Assembly (NCBI GenBank): GCA_963727955.1
Contig: CAVSII010000001.1
Location: forward strand, 310,001-374,000
DNA length: 64,000 nucleotides
Direction: 5' to 3'
Origin: Bog-756 sp963727955
Lineage (GTDB): Bacteria; Actinomycetota; Acidimicrobiia; Acidimicrobiales; RAAP-2
The position numbers and the translations under genes were made by a program. Shown here piece by piece: positions 26,387 to 34,937 of this stretch. Position 1 is the first letter of the stretch. Each line of letters begins with the position of its first letter. The notes under the pieces were generated by a model. The model was not told where the DNA came from and ran no database searches. It saw only the letters and a program-made list of their open reading frames with translations.

Positions 26387-27166
26387 TCAGGAAGCTTCGG
26401 TCTGGTTCCGCCTGAACTCCTCGAGCATCCGATCGAGCCGTTCGCGCAGCGTGGTCTCGACCTGGCGGCCCATGGCATCGGCAAGTTCGGCGTCCACGGC
26501 CTCCTCGGCCAGCGGACGCAGCTGGCGAACGATCTCGGTCAGGCGGGGCACGTCTTCGGGCGGAATGATGTCTCCGACCGGGTCGAAGATGTGGGTGGCC
26601 ACCAACTCCACGAAAGCCGCGGCCACCCGGTCGATGTCCTCACGCAGGCGCCCCCCGAGGGCCAGCACCGCAGATAGAGGGACTCCTGCGGACACCAGTT
26701 GGGCGCCCACGTTTAACAGGCGTGGCTTGCGAACCAGGAAGGCCTCCCCGTCGGTCTCGATCACGCCCAGGGCGAGGGCGAAGGCAATGGCGTCCTGGTC
26801 GGTAACGGCGTCGCCGTACAGCGACGTGAGCTCCTCAGCGGTCATCGTCGTGGGGATCTCGTTCGACCAGGGCTCGGCCAGCGCCGCCTCCAGTCCGAGC
26901 ACATCGCCGACGTTCTGGCCGGACTCCCAAGCGTTGAGCAGCTCGCTGATGTTCGAGAGTGTGTAGCCGCGATCGAGCAGCGGGGTTATGACTCGCAGCC
27001 GGGCCAGATGGAGGTCGGAGTAGAGAGCCACACGCCCCTGGCGCCGGGCGGGGGGAAGGAGGCCCCGATCCTGGTAGGCGCGCACGTTGCGGACCGTGGT
27101 GCCGGCCAAGCGGGCCAGGTCGTCGATGCGGTACTCGCCCGCCCCCTCGGTGGTGTCGATCTTCAC
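26387..27166 (-). CDS. MerR-family transcriptional regulator
   Basis: The N-terminus has the MerR helix-turn-helix and wing: YRIDDLARLAGTTVRNVRAYQDRGLLPPARRQGRVALYSDLHLARLRVI. A long helical effector domain of about 190 residues follows, with no cysteine metal-binding site, so it is unlikely to be a metal sensor. I choose GTG 27166 as it gives a short leader before the HTH (259 residues); a TTG at 27208 is in frame and lies inside the promoter dyad. The gene diverges from the diiron oxygenase gene and probably controls it, as an inference from the dyad. Confidence 0.82.
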   Translation of the reverse strand: MKIDTTEGAGEYRIDDLARLAGTTVRNVRAYQDRGLLPPARRQGRVALYSDLHLARLRVITPLLDRGYTLSNISELLNAWESGQNVGDVLGLEAALAEPWSNEIPTTMTAEELTSLYGDAVTDQDAIAFALALGVIETDGEAFLVRKPRLLNVGAQLVSAGVPLSAVLALGGRLREDIDRVAAAFVELVATHIFDPVGDIIPPEDVPRLTEIVRQLRPLAEEAVDAELADAMGRQVETTLRERLDRMLEEFRRNQTEAS

Positions 27167-27188
27167 ATCAACGACTGTACCATTCCGC

Positions 27189-27217
27189 TTGACACTTACA
27201 GTAGCCAATGTTACTGT
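27189..27217 (+). promoter_or_regulatory. Promoter with overlapping inverted repeat between MerR and diiron oxygenase genes
   Basis: TTGACA at 27189-27194 is a perfect -35 box. Seventeen bases further TACTGT (27212-27217) is a plausible -10. ACAGTA (27198-27203) and TACTGT (27212-27217) form an inverted repeat with eight bases between, so the dyad overlaps the promoter spacer and -10. MerR-type regulators bind such dyads between -35 and -10. The layout suggests direct control of the oxygenase and autoregulation. Confidence 0.55.
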
Positions 27218-27353
27218 TGGTGATGGTGAAGATGACCCCGGACCAGGGTCACCGGGTCACCGGGTTCCCTCCGGCATAGAAGCTTCCCCGAGGCCCCATA
27301 TGGCGAGCCGTTAGGAGCTTTCCCTTCACCGTATATAGAGAGAGGAGCGAACC

Positions 27354-28400
27354 ATGAGGGCAATCCTCACCGACAGCCCCCAACCGGGCGCAGGGGCAGA
27401 TGATGCTGACAGGGGCCACGACGGTGGCTCCGGTGGCCATGACGTGTTCACGTCGATGGTGGCCAGGCTGTCGCGTCAGTCGGTCGACAAGCATTTCGAC
27501 GCTTTCGCCGACGTGGACTGGGAATCCCCCGAGATGACCATCAGTCCCGAAGACCCGCGCTTCGTGTTGTGGTCCTCCGACCCCCTGGCCGCCACGGACT
27601 GGTATCGCTCTCAGTCCCCGCAGGTTCGCTCGCGCGTGGCCCTTCACCGGGTGGCCGCAGCAATGCGCATCGGTTGGGAGTTCGAGAACGTACTCCAACG
27701 GGGTCTGCTCGAATACGCTTTCTGGCTCCCGAACCACCGCCCGGAGTTCCGCTACATCCACCACGAGATCGCCGAAGAATCACAGCACACGATGATGTTC
27801 CAGGAAGTCATCGACCGAAGTGATCTCGACGTCGGCGGGATGCCCCTGGCCATCAAGCTCGCCTCGCGGCCTGTCGTGTGGCTGAGCCGTCTGTTCCCGG
27901 CTCTGTTCTTCCTGTTCGTGCTGGCCGGCGAAGACCCGGTCGACCACCTTCAACGCCAGCAGCTGCGCTCCGGCGACACCCATCCGGTGATCGAGCGCAT
28001 TATGCGGATCCACGTGACCGAGGAAGCGCGGCACATCTCCTTCGCTCGTCAGTACCTGAAGCGCACCGTTCCACGCCTGGGCTTCGTGCGGCGAACGATC
28101 CTCGGCACGACAGCTCCGTTCCTCTTCGGAACCATGAGCAGGCTGATGTGCTTCCCGCCGGCCAGCCTGGTGCGCACCTACGGAGTGCCCCGCTCGCAGC
28201 TTCGGAGGGAGCTCCGATCCGGAGCAGGTCGCCAGCTGCTGCGCGACTCGGTGGCCAAGCCCCGCAAGCTGTGCGCCGAGCTCGGGCTCATGAACCCGGT
28301 CGAGCGCTGTGCCTGGCGACTCATGGGAATTTGGGACGAGGACGCGGCGGTGCGGAGGACGAATGCTCAGGACGGCCGGGGCGACACCACAGAAGAGTGA
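27354..28400 (+). CDS. AurF-like diiron oxygenase
   Basis: A 348-residue helical protein with ferritin-like iron-ligand motifs: WEFENVLQRGLLEYAF near 108, HHEIAEESQHTMMFQE near 136-151 (an EExxH pair) and HVTEEARHISFARQ near 222. This arrangement fits the AurF-type N-oxygenase/diiron family, which oxidises aromatic amines or other small substrates using O2. A hydrophobic stretch (LFPALFFLFVLAGEDP) lies between. The substrate is unknown. GAGAGGAGCGAACC precedes the ATG. It is divergent from and probably regulated by the MerR protein. Confidence 0.8.
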   Translation: MRAILTDSPQPGAGADDADRGHDGGSGGHDVFTSMVARLSRQSVDKHFDAFADVDWESPEMTISPEDPRFVLWSSDPLAATDWYRSQSPQVRSRVALHRVAAAMRIGWEFENVLQRGLLEYAFWLPNHRPEFRYIHHEIAEESQHTMMFQEVIDRSDLDVGGMPLAIKLASRPVVWLSRLFPALFFLFVLAGEDPVDHLQRQQLRSGDTHPVIERIMRIHVTEEARHISFARQYLKRTVPRLGFVRRTILGTTAPFLFGTMSRLMCFPPASLVRTYGVPRSQLRRELRSGAGRQLLRDSVAKPRKLCAELGLMNPVERCAWRLMGIWDEDAAVRRTNAQDGRGDTTEE

Positions 28401-28431
28401 ACCCGAGGTGGCATTTCACGGGTTGGTCCCC

Positions 28432-28623
28432 TCAACCGTCATCGGGCAGGTGCGGATGATCCAAGGCGAGCTGACCTGTGTTGGCATCGAAGTCGAAGAG
28501 TTCGCCGTACCGCCCCCAGTCGACTGCGATCTTGAGCTGCCGCCGGGCCTCTTCCTCTGAGAACCCTCGGCGCAGAACGTCGAGGAAGACCCCCTCACCG
28601 AGATTTCGGTCCTTTGTGGCCTA
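28432..28623 (-). pseudogene. Remnant of an ABC transporter ATPase C-terminus (AAA-associated domain)
   Basis: On the minus strand the frame runs from just after an upstream TAG (28621-28623) to a TGA (28432-28434). It encodes about 63 residues including RNLGEGVFLDVLRRGFSEEE, then ARRQLKIAVDWGRYGELFDF. This matches the AAA-associated C-terminal domain of nitrate/sulphonate-type ABC ATPases. The ATPase core and start codon are absent, so it is a decayed fragment. It shows that the stretch after the oxygenase gene has lost genes. Confidence 0.6.
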
Positions 28624-28705
28624 CGTCGTTGGCGGCGTTCACCATCGGTGCTCCGGCGCTTGGCTCCTCAGAGCGAAAGCCGCCAGGGGCCGACGGCGAT
28701 TGAAG

Positions 28706-29230
28706 CTACAGCAGGAAGCGAGTCAGCCCGCCCGGCTCGGTGCCCAGTACCACGGTCAGCGAATGTGCGTTGACCCGATACACGTTCCACGGCGGTGGTC
28801 CCTGGGACGGAGCGTTAAAGGGTGCGGTGATACCAGCCCCGGGCTCATCCAGTTCGGCGGGCCACCCCTGGTCAGCCCAGGCCTTGGCCAGGCGCGTCAA
28901 CATGGCTGGGTCGGTCTCCCGGTCTGCCTCACCCTCGGCGACGACGTCTGCATCGCGAATCGACACCGCCATCGAGCAGCGCGGATCGCGGGCGACGTTG
29001 CGGCCCTTCCGTGTACCCGATCCGGTCTGGAACCAGAAGCTTCCATCCAGCCAGAGCGCTCCGACCGCAGTCACGTGCGGGCTCCCGTCCTTGTTCACCG
29101 TCGAGAGCCACGTCGTACGGGCGTTGTGCGCATCTGGAGCCGGGGCCGATCCGGCATCGAGCTTCTCGACGACGTCCGCCCAGTTCACCGGGGGAAGCCC
29201 ATCCGTTGCACCCAAGTTGACGATGTCCAT
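28706..29230 (-). CDS. Pyridoxamine-5'-phosphate-oxidase-like flavin split-barrel protein
   Basis: A 174-residue split-barrel protein. ARTTWLSTVNKDGSPHVTAVGALWLDGSFWFQTG and GRNVARDPRCSMAVSI are typical of the FMN/F420-binding PPOX fold, and the C-terminal RVNAHSLTVVLGTEPG is the usual last strand. Members reduce or bind flavins, F420 or haem; the cofactor cannot be told. ATG 29230 is supported by GGGAGAG upstream; the open frame extends about 80 bases further without a better start. It is followed downstream by the ABC-ATPase remnant. Confidence 0.78.
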   Translation of the reverse strand: MDIVNLGATDGLPPVNWADVVEKLDAGSAPAPDAHNARTTWLSTVNKDGSPHVTAVGALWLDGSFWFQTGSGTRKGRNVARDPRCSMAVSIRDADVVAEGEADRETDPAMLTRLAKAWADQGWPAELDEPGAGITAPFNAPSQGPPPWNVYRVNAHSLTVVLGTEPGGLTRFLL

Positions 29231-29377
29231 TATCTCTCCCTTCTGGTGGCCGAGCGAAAACTGCTCGGCGTCGTATCCAACAGACGTGGCACTTACATGT
29301 GGGATGCCCATGGTCTCCCATGGCAGTGAACGCCAGCGATGGAATCGAATCTTTGACCGACGCTACCGGGCCCGTGC

Positions 29378-30976
29378 CTAGCCAAGACCAGCTCCTTCGA
29401 TGTCGGCTTGGGGGGTGATGTCCGGAAGACGGAGCATCCGGAACGAGTTGAGCAAGCCAAGTAACGATGCAAGGACAGGAATGAGGAGCGCGAACTGGAG
29501 TGAGAGATTCCGCGCGTGCGTGTTGATGGCCAGCACCTCAGCCTCGACCGGCTTGGGCTCGTCAGCGATCTGATGCTGCAGCGCCGTGTTGCTCATGACC
29601 TCAGCGTCATGCTCCATGTGTGCCGAGATCTCGTTCTTCTGGGCGGGCGGGATCACGACGCTGGCCTGCGTCTGATTGGTGAAGCTCAGCGCCAGGGCCC
29701 ACAGCATGACGCCCCCGGCGACGGCGAGCCCGAAAGAAAGCCCGAAGGAGCCGGACGCCGAGTTCACTCCTGCTGCCTCGCTCACCCGGTCTTCGCTGAT
29801 AGGGGCAAGCGTGAAGTTGTTGAGCTGGGAGACCAGCATGCCCAGGCCGCATCCGGTGATGATCAGCGGGATCACCAGGTACCACCCGGAGTCCACTCGT
29901 GGCACCAGGGGAATGATCGCGGCCATGCCGATAGTGGCCAGGGCGAACCCGGCGAGGACGATCTGTGCGGGACGCCACTTGCCTGCTTTGCGTCCGGCGA
30001 GCAAAGCCATGCCGAACATGGACAGCGACAGGGGTGCGAGCGACAGACCGGCCTGCATGGCGTTGTACTCGAGGGTCATTTGCAAGAAGAGAGGCAGGAC
30101 GATCATGGCGCCGCCCAAGGTGATCTGCTGGAGCATCTGTTGAGAGATTCCGATGCGGAAGTTCAGGTGCTTGAGCAGGTCCGGATCCAACAGCGTGGGC
30201 TTCCCCTGCTGCTTGCGGTGGACGAGCCAGTAGGCGAAGGTGGCGAGGGTGACCGCCCCGATCCCGATGATCAGACCCACGTACTGGCCTCCCTCCTGCC
30301 ATACCAGGATGCCTAGGACGAGGCCGCCCATACCGACGATGGAGAGGATGGCACCGACCAGGTCGATCCGACGTGGCCCTGTGTAAGGGACGTCCTTTAC
30401 CAGACGGATCTGGGTCAGGATCACCAGGATGACCAGCGCCTCAAGTCCGAAACCTACGCGCCACGATAGGTATGTGGTGAGGAAACCCCCCAGCAGCGGA
30501 CCAACCGCTGCTGCGATCGCCGCCGACGCCCCCACCAGTGCATACGCCCGCTTTTGGGCTCCGCCGGTGAAGTTGCCGTGAATAAGCGACTGCATGGCTG
30601 GCAGCAGCAGCGATGCGCCGAGTCCACCGATGATCGCCCAGAATAGGACGATGGTGGTGAGGCTTTGCGCAAGTGTCATGGCCACTGCACCGACGGCATA
30701 GCCGAGCAGGCCGATCACGTAGGCACGCTTGCGCCCCATGAGGTCACCCAGCTTCGAGTTTGTCAGGATGAAGGCAGCGGAGACGAGTGCCTCAAGAGCG
30801 ATTGCCGACTGGACCCCACTGGCCGTCGTGTGAACGTCCCTGATGACGGCCGAGATCGACACGTTCATCAGCGATGTATCGACCACCAGGACAAACATGG
30901 CCATGGCCAGAAGAATGGCTAAACGGGGGTTCCCCTCGCCCTCCTCCGCTACGCCGGGCTGGGATACGCCGCTCAT
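29378..30976 (-). CDS. MFS multidrug transporter, DHA2 (EmrB/QacA) family
   Basis: The protein has about 14 membrane spans. It has the DHA2 signatures VVDTSLMNVSISAVI in helix 1, LGDLMGRKRAYVIGL in loop 2-3 and a helix-5 type motif in GPLLGGFLTTYLSWR. It would export drugs or toxic metabolites using the proton gradient. I start at ATG 30976 (532 residues), where AAAGGAG lies upstream; in-frame starts up to 31054 exist but add a polar leader. The C-terminal periplasmic loop (HMEHDAEVMSNTALQHQ) is long. It lies in the accessory stretch with other detoxification-like genes. Confidence 0.85.
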   Translation of the reverse strand: MSGVSQPGVAEEGEGNPRLAILLAMAMFVLVVDTSLMNVSISAVIRDVHTTASGVQSAIALEALVSAAFILTNSKLGDLMGRKRAYVIGLLGYAVGAVAMTLAQSLTTIVLFWAIIGGLGASLLLPAMQSLIHGNFTGGAQKRAYALVGASAAIAAAVGPLLGGFLTTYLSWRVGFGLEALVILVILTQIRLVKDVPYTGPRRIDLVGAILSIVGMGGLVLGILVWQEGGQYVGLIIGIGAVTLATFAYWLVHRKQQGKPTLLDPDLLKHLNFRIGISQQMLQQITLGGAMIVLPLFLQMTLEYNAMQAGLSLAPLSLSMFGMALLAGRKAGKWRPAQIVLAGFALATIGMAAIIPLVPRVDSGWYLVIPLIITGCGLGMLVSQLNNFTLAPISEDRVSEAAGVNSASGSFGLSFGLAVAGGVMLWALALSFTNQTQASVVIPPAQKNEISAHMEHDAEVMSNTALQHQIADEPKPVEAEVLAINTHARNLSLQFALLIPVLASLLGLLNSFRMLRLPDITPQADIEGAGLG

Positions 30977-31155
30977 GGTGGGGGCCACTCCTTTGTCGGG
31001 CAGTCCCGGGTTGTCCCTGACTCCTGCCTGGAATGAGGCCATGACTCGGTACAACCATCACATGGGATGGGAGCCAAAACGTCCCGATGCCGGAATCCGG
31101 TCAGAGCTGAACGCGTCCCACATCGCCGGGACGAGGAGGCTGTCCCCTTCATGGC

Positions 31156-32100
31156 TCAGCGATCGAATGTGCGAGCGAGATCCAAGCCGAGATCGGGCAA
31201 CGGCTTGTGTGTGGCATAGCGATACAGGATCGTCCGCATGTACATGCCCGCAGCTGCCAGATACATGGAGATCACGAAAACTCCGATTACGCCCACCACG
31301 GCCACGGGCACGCCGATCAGGGGTGCACCTGCCGTAGCGGTGACAACACCACCAACGACGACCGCTGCGGCCATCAAAATCCACCCTACGAAGAACATCC
31401 CGAATCGGAGGGCTCCCCGGGTAATAGTCCCAAATGTGGTCTTGATGAGGTGGGAAGAGTGTTTGAGCGCCTCGATCGGTCCAACATCCTCAAAGGCCAG
31501 CACGGGAACAACCAGGAAGGTCGCTACAGCCCAGGCCAACCCGCCGAGCACACCGAGCAACCTCCCGAAGATGCCGAGACGGCTTTCGATGGCTTGGATG
31601 ATCGTACCGACCACGGCGGAAAGGAGAGCCCATGTGAAGACGACCCGGCGGCGAGACCACGCCATGGCCAGTGCATCGCGGACGGTGATCTTCCGCCCCT
31701 CGATCTGTTCGTTAGCTGCAAAGACCAGCGCCACATTGAAGTACACGCCAACGAAGGTCGATGCCATGATGCCCGGAAGGAGGTAGAGCACCTCCCACGG
31801 CGAGTAGCCGTACGCCCTTGTGAGCGGAAGAGCGATTGCTCCGGAAACAGCCAAGAACGCCACCGCCGACACAATGCCCGACAGCACCGGGAGCCAAAAC
31901 ATCTCCCGGTTTTGACGGAACAAGCCCATCGACGCCCGAAGGAGCTGCTTACCGGTCGGTCCGCCGCCACGTTGCTGCGTCGGCGGTGAGCCTGCAGCGG
32001 TGGAACGATGCTCGGTCCAGGCCGCTCCGTTCCAATAGCGGATGTAGCTATTGTCGCCCGGGTCGGGATACCAACCCGCAGGAGGCACGTCCGTAGCCAC
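31156..32100 (-). CDS. Membrane protein with N-terminal DUF2510 and DUF6159-like domain
   Basis: The 314-residue protein begins with a DUF2510 motif, PPAGWYPDPGDNSYIRYWNG. This short Trp-rich motif is typical of actinobacterial membrane proteins. About six membrane spans follow after LLRASMGLFRQNREMFWLPV, resembling DUF6159. Function is unknown; a membrane-organising role is sometimes supposed. The GTG at 32100 directly follows AGGAG, while GTG 32088 has AGGAGG at 11 bases, so the start could be either. The downstream neighbour is the DHA2 exporter, in the same direction. Confidence 0.75.
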   Translation of the reverse strand: MATDVPPAGWYPDPGDNSYIRYWNGAAWTEHRSTAAGSPPTQQRGGGPTGKQLLRASMGLFRQNREMFWLPVLSGIVSAVAFLAVSGAIALPLTRAYGYSPWEVLYLLPGIMASTFVGVYFNVALVFAANEQIEGRKITVRDALAMAWSRRRVVFTWALLSAVVGTIIQAIESRLGIFGRLLGVLGGLAWAVATFLVVPVLAFEDVGPIEALKHSSHLIKTTFGTITRGALRFGMFFVGWILMAAAVVVGGVVTATAGAPLIGVPVAVVGVIGVFVISMYLAAAGMYMRTILYRYATHKPLPDLGLDLARTFDR

Positions 32101-32234
32101 CTCCTCATGCTAGTAGGCGTGAATACTCTAGGTTGCTGAGGGCGTGGGGATCGAGTCCGACAGCAGTCGTCGAGGAGTCGTCACCTCGTTTACAGTTCTG
32201 TCGGGCACCGTCATAAGAGCGACTGGGGAGCGGC

Positions 32235-32795
32235 ATGGCCAAGCTGATCTATGTGGCGAACGTGTCTCTTGACGGCTACGTCGAGGACGCGCACGGCCGC
32301 TTCGACTGGGCCGAGCCCACCGACGAGGTCTTCACCTTCATCGCTGACCTCGTGCGCCCCTTGGGCACCTACCTCTACGGTCGGCGCATGTACGAGACGA
32401 TGGCTGTGTGGGAGGTCGACCCCGCCCTCGCTGCCCAGTCGGAGATCAGCGCCGACTTCGCTCATAGCTGGCAAGCGGCGGACAAGATCGTCTACTCCAC
32501 GACGCTGCACGCAGTCTCAACCGCAACGACGCGGCTCGAGCGCCGCTTCGACCCCGATTCGGTCCGAGGGATAAAAGCGTCCGCCGCGAGCGATATGACC
32601 GTGGGGGGTTCGACCCTCGCCGCCCAGGCGTTCAACGCGGGACTGATCGACGAGTGCCAGCTCTTTGTGTATCCGGTGTACGTCGGTGAAGGAAAGCCGG
32701 CATTCGCTGGCGCCGGTCGTGTCCAGTTGCACCTGCTGGAGGAGCACCGATTCGGCAACGGTGTGGTGAACCTGCGATATCGCATCCTGAGCTGA
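32235..32795 (+). CDS. Dihydrofolate-reductase-like / RibD C-terminal-domain protein
   Basis: A 186-residue protein with the RibD_C/DHFR-like fold: KLIYVANVSLDGYVEDAHGRFDW, LGTYLYGRRMYETMAVWE, then MTVGGSTLAAQAFNAGLIDECQLFVYPVYVGEGKPAF. Family members bind NADPH and include stand-alone reductases of unknown substrate common in actinobacteria. The cytosolic enzyme has no export signal. The ATG follows TGGGGAGCGGC. It is divergent from the DUF2510 membrane gene and precedes a degraded gene remnant. Confidence 0.85.
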   Translation: MAKLIYVANVSLDGYVEDAHGRFDWAEPTDEVFTFIADLVRPLGTYLYGRRMYETMAVWEVDPALAAQSEISADFAHSWQAADKIVYSTTLHAVSTATTRLERRFDPDSVRGIKASAASDMTVGGSTLAAQAFNAGLIDECQLFVYPVYVGEGKPAFAGAGRVQLHLLEEHRFGNGVVNLRYRILS

Positions 32796-32861
32796 CCCTG
32801 CGCCCGGAGGTACAGGCCTCTTGGTTTAGAGCACCTCTCGGAGCCCGCTGGTACTGTCTTT

Positions 32862-33145
32862 GTGGCGGCGGCGTATATGGGGGAGCGTCGCAAGGGGTTC
32901 GAGGGTCGGGCCGCGAGGACGGGGCTCGCCCGGGAGACGTGGGCTCTGCAGGAGACCCCGGTGGGGAGCTTCATGTTGGTGTGGTTCGAGGCTCCCGACA
33001 TCGAGAAGGCGTTCACCGAGATCGCCACCTCCGGCGACGAGTTCACAATCTGGTTTCGCGGCCAAGTAAAAATGTGACTGGCGTCGACCTGGGTGCTCCA
33101 CCCGAAAGCCCGCTCCCCGACGTACTGGTCGACTGGACCCCCTGA
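32862..33145 (+). pseudogene. Truncated and frameshifted small conserved protein (DUF6176-like)
   Basis: The frame from 32862 encodes ERRKGFEGRAARTGLARETW and MLVWFEAPDIEKAFTEIA, then FTIWFRGQVK, and stops at 33077. The continuation NVTGVDLGAPPESPLPDVLVDW lies in the next frame up to 33145. An extra A in the A-run near 33067 would rejoin them. The N-terminal third of the usual family is missing as well. The protein is a small conserved actinobacterial type, probably DUF6176-like; I am not sure of the family name. It appears decayed. Confidence 0.55.
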
Positions 33146-33326
33146 AAACACCCCTTCCTCTGGGGACATCACCAGCAGCGACGGGCCTGGCGGCTCTACG
33201 CGGTAGAAGGAGGATCGCTAAACCATCACCTCTGGGTCCGGGACAGTCTTGTCAGAGGCTCCGGAGGGTGGCTCTGGCCGACTGATCGACGGAACCCTCA
33301 GCAGACGGCAAACTCTTCGAGTGACC

Positions 33327-33671
33327 ATGGAAGTTCTCTTCGCCAGTGTTCCAGTCGCAGACTTGCCTGCGGCTCTCAGCTGGTACGCAGATCTCTTCGG
33401 ACGGGCCGCCGACATTGTTCCCAACGAGACCGAGGTCATGTGGTGCATTGCTGGAAACGGGTGGCTGTACCTGATCGAGGATCCCGAGCGTGCCGGAATG
33501 ACCGCAGTCACCATTTCGGTCGATGACCTGGATCAGCTCGTCGGAGATCTGGCGGATCGTGGCATCAGCTCAGGACCGATCGAGGCTGTCGGTGATGCGG
33601 GCCTCAAATCCAACTTGACGGATGCGGACGGAAACCTCATCACCTGGATCCAGGTCGCTAAGGGCAGCTAG
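33327..33671 (+). CDS. VOC-family (glyoxalase-like) protein
   Basis: A 114-residue single VOC module: VLFASVPVADLPAALSWYADLFGRAADIVPNETEVMW and LYLIEDPERAGMTAVTISVDDLDQLVGDL, with LTDADGNLITWIQV at the end. VOC proteins bind a metal and act as dioxygenases, isomerases or resistance proteins; no metal ligand can be confidently assigned. The frame opens upstream at 33249, but the fold starts at ATG 33327, which I use. Its substrate is not evident. Confidence 0.7.
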   Translation: MEVLFASVPVADLPAALSWYADLFGRAADIVPNETEVMWCIAGNGWLYLIEDPERAGMTAVTISVDDLDQLVGDLADRGISSGPIEAVGDAGLKSNLTDADGNLITWIQVAKGS

Positions 33672-33732
33672 AGCACTCGAGCGGCAGCCGACCCATCTAC
33701 TGCGGAGTCGCGCCAGGCTTGGCTACCGATAT

Positions 33733-34050
33733 CTACGCGATCTTGTCGACGTGCTCGACCTGCAGGCCGCACCCAACGAGTGCGGTAATTATGGCTTCGT
33801 GGTTCCAGCTGAAGAACCTGAAACAAGACGTACTGCCGTCGGCCCGAGCAAAGAGAGCACAATGTCCGTCAGCCTTAACAAAGGAGATCTCATCGAGCGG
33901 CGAGTACCACTCCGACCGCAGAGGAAATCTGGCGATGAGCTCCACCCCATCTTCCCCGATGGAGATTTGGGCAAACGGCCAACCGGTGGCGAGAATGCCA
34001 AAGGCCGTGGGTACGGACAGGCGAACTCCCGTGAACGTGTGTTGGGTCAC
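33733..34050 (-). CDS. Hypothetical protein
   Basis: A 105-residue protein with VRLSVPTAFGILATGWPFAQISIGEDGVELIARF and an ISFVKADGHCALFARADG strand pair; it has the look of a PH-like beta-barrel, but I do not recognise the family. It has no membrane span or signal. It is read opposite to the VOC gene, in the same direction as the anti-sigma gene beyond. Overlapping plus-strand frames in this stretch look like shadows. Coding status rests on protein-like composition. Confidence 0.5.
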   Translation of the reverse strand: MTQHTFTGVRLSVPTAFGILATGWPFAQISIGEDGVELIARFPLRSEWYSPLDEISFVKADGHCALFARADGSTSCFRFFSWNHEAIITALVGCGLQVEHVDKIA

Positions 34051-34205
34051 CGCTGATCGATGCTACCGGTCGAGGACAGGTGGTTCGGCTCCCAGAATGC
34101 CCCGATCACACGGGGTTGGTGAGCCACGTTCCGGTCCGGGCCGGCATCGACTGTCGATGAGCATGAACGGCACATCCCGCTGCAATCCAAAGAGCCGGTT
34201 ACCCC

Positions 34206-34937
34206 TTAAGCGGCGAAGCTGGCTGACCCGACTATCGAACCATTGGAGGCCACAATGCGGGCTGATCGGATGTAACCCACCGAGCTCGGCAGTTGGGAGG
34301 CCCAGGCGCCGTAGCCGTTGTTGAGACGGAAGGTCCCGACGGCAACGTGTCTTCCGTCTGCGGCGGTGACCTCGCAGGTGACGGGGCCGTTTACCGCTGC
34401 GTCGTGGACCGTCATCAGCACCCACCCCGGTGATCCCCCGACGGTGGCTACGGTTCCGATGTCACGGGTGTCCGACGAAAGCGTGGCTGTGGCACTGGCT
34501 ACGTTGGCTGGATACGAGTTGGTCGCTACTGACGCTCCGGGACTGGCAATCCACCCTCCGCCGAATCCGAGCCCGATAGCGACTGTCACGGCCGCCGCCG
34601 CCACCGCCACCCGAGCCCTGTTGGACAGTTGGGACAGAGATCCACCGAGCCGCCTCTGGGCAATCGTCCTCTCGGGGTCGGGAACGGACACCCCCAGACG
34701 CTCGAACAGCCTGACTTCGAGTCCGAGTGGGGGCTCCACCTCAGGAGCCAGATGAAGGAGGGTGTCGGCGGTTGCCGAAAGTCTCTCCGCCTCGACCTGG
34801 CATCGCTCGCAGCCCTCTAGGTGCGCCAATACCCTGGCACGCTCGTCACCGGGCAGAATGCCGAGAGCCAACTCGGCCAGTGACGCCTCCGTGTCGCCAC
34901 AGACGCTCTCGCCGCCGATGTCGTCGGTGCTCATCAC
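34206..34937 (-). CDS. Anti-sigma factor, RskA-like, zinc-binding
   Basis: A 243-residue membrane protein. The cytoplasmic ZAS motif is AHLEGCERCQVEA with H39, C43 and C46, which binds zinc and holds a sigma factor. One membrane helix (VAVAAAAVTVAIGLGFGGGW) separates it from an extracytoplasmic RskA-type domain ending in GYIRSARIVASNG. The start overlaps the stop of the sigma gene by four bases, so they are translationally coupled and form a pair. The protein would release the sigma factor after regulated proteolysis, as known for RskA. The domain order is typical of the family. Confidence 0.86.
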   Translation of the reverse strand: MMSTDDIGGESVCGDTEASLAELALGILPGDERARVLAHLEGCERCQVEAERLSATADTLLHLAPEVEPPLGLEVRLFERLGVSVPDPERTIAQRRLGGSLSQLSNRARVAVAAAAVTVAIGLGFGGGWIASPGASVATNSYPANVASATATLSSDTRDIGTVATVGGSPGWVLMTVHDAAVNGPVTCEVTAADGRHVAVGTFRLNNGYGAWASQLPSSVGYIRSARIVASNGSIVGSASFAA

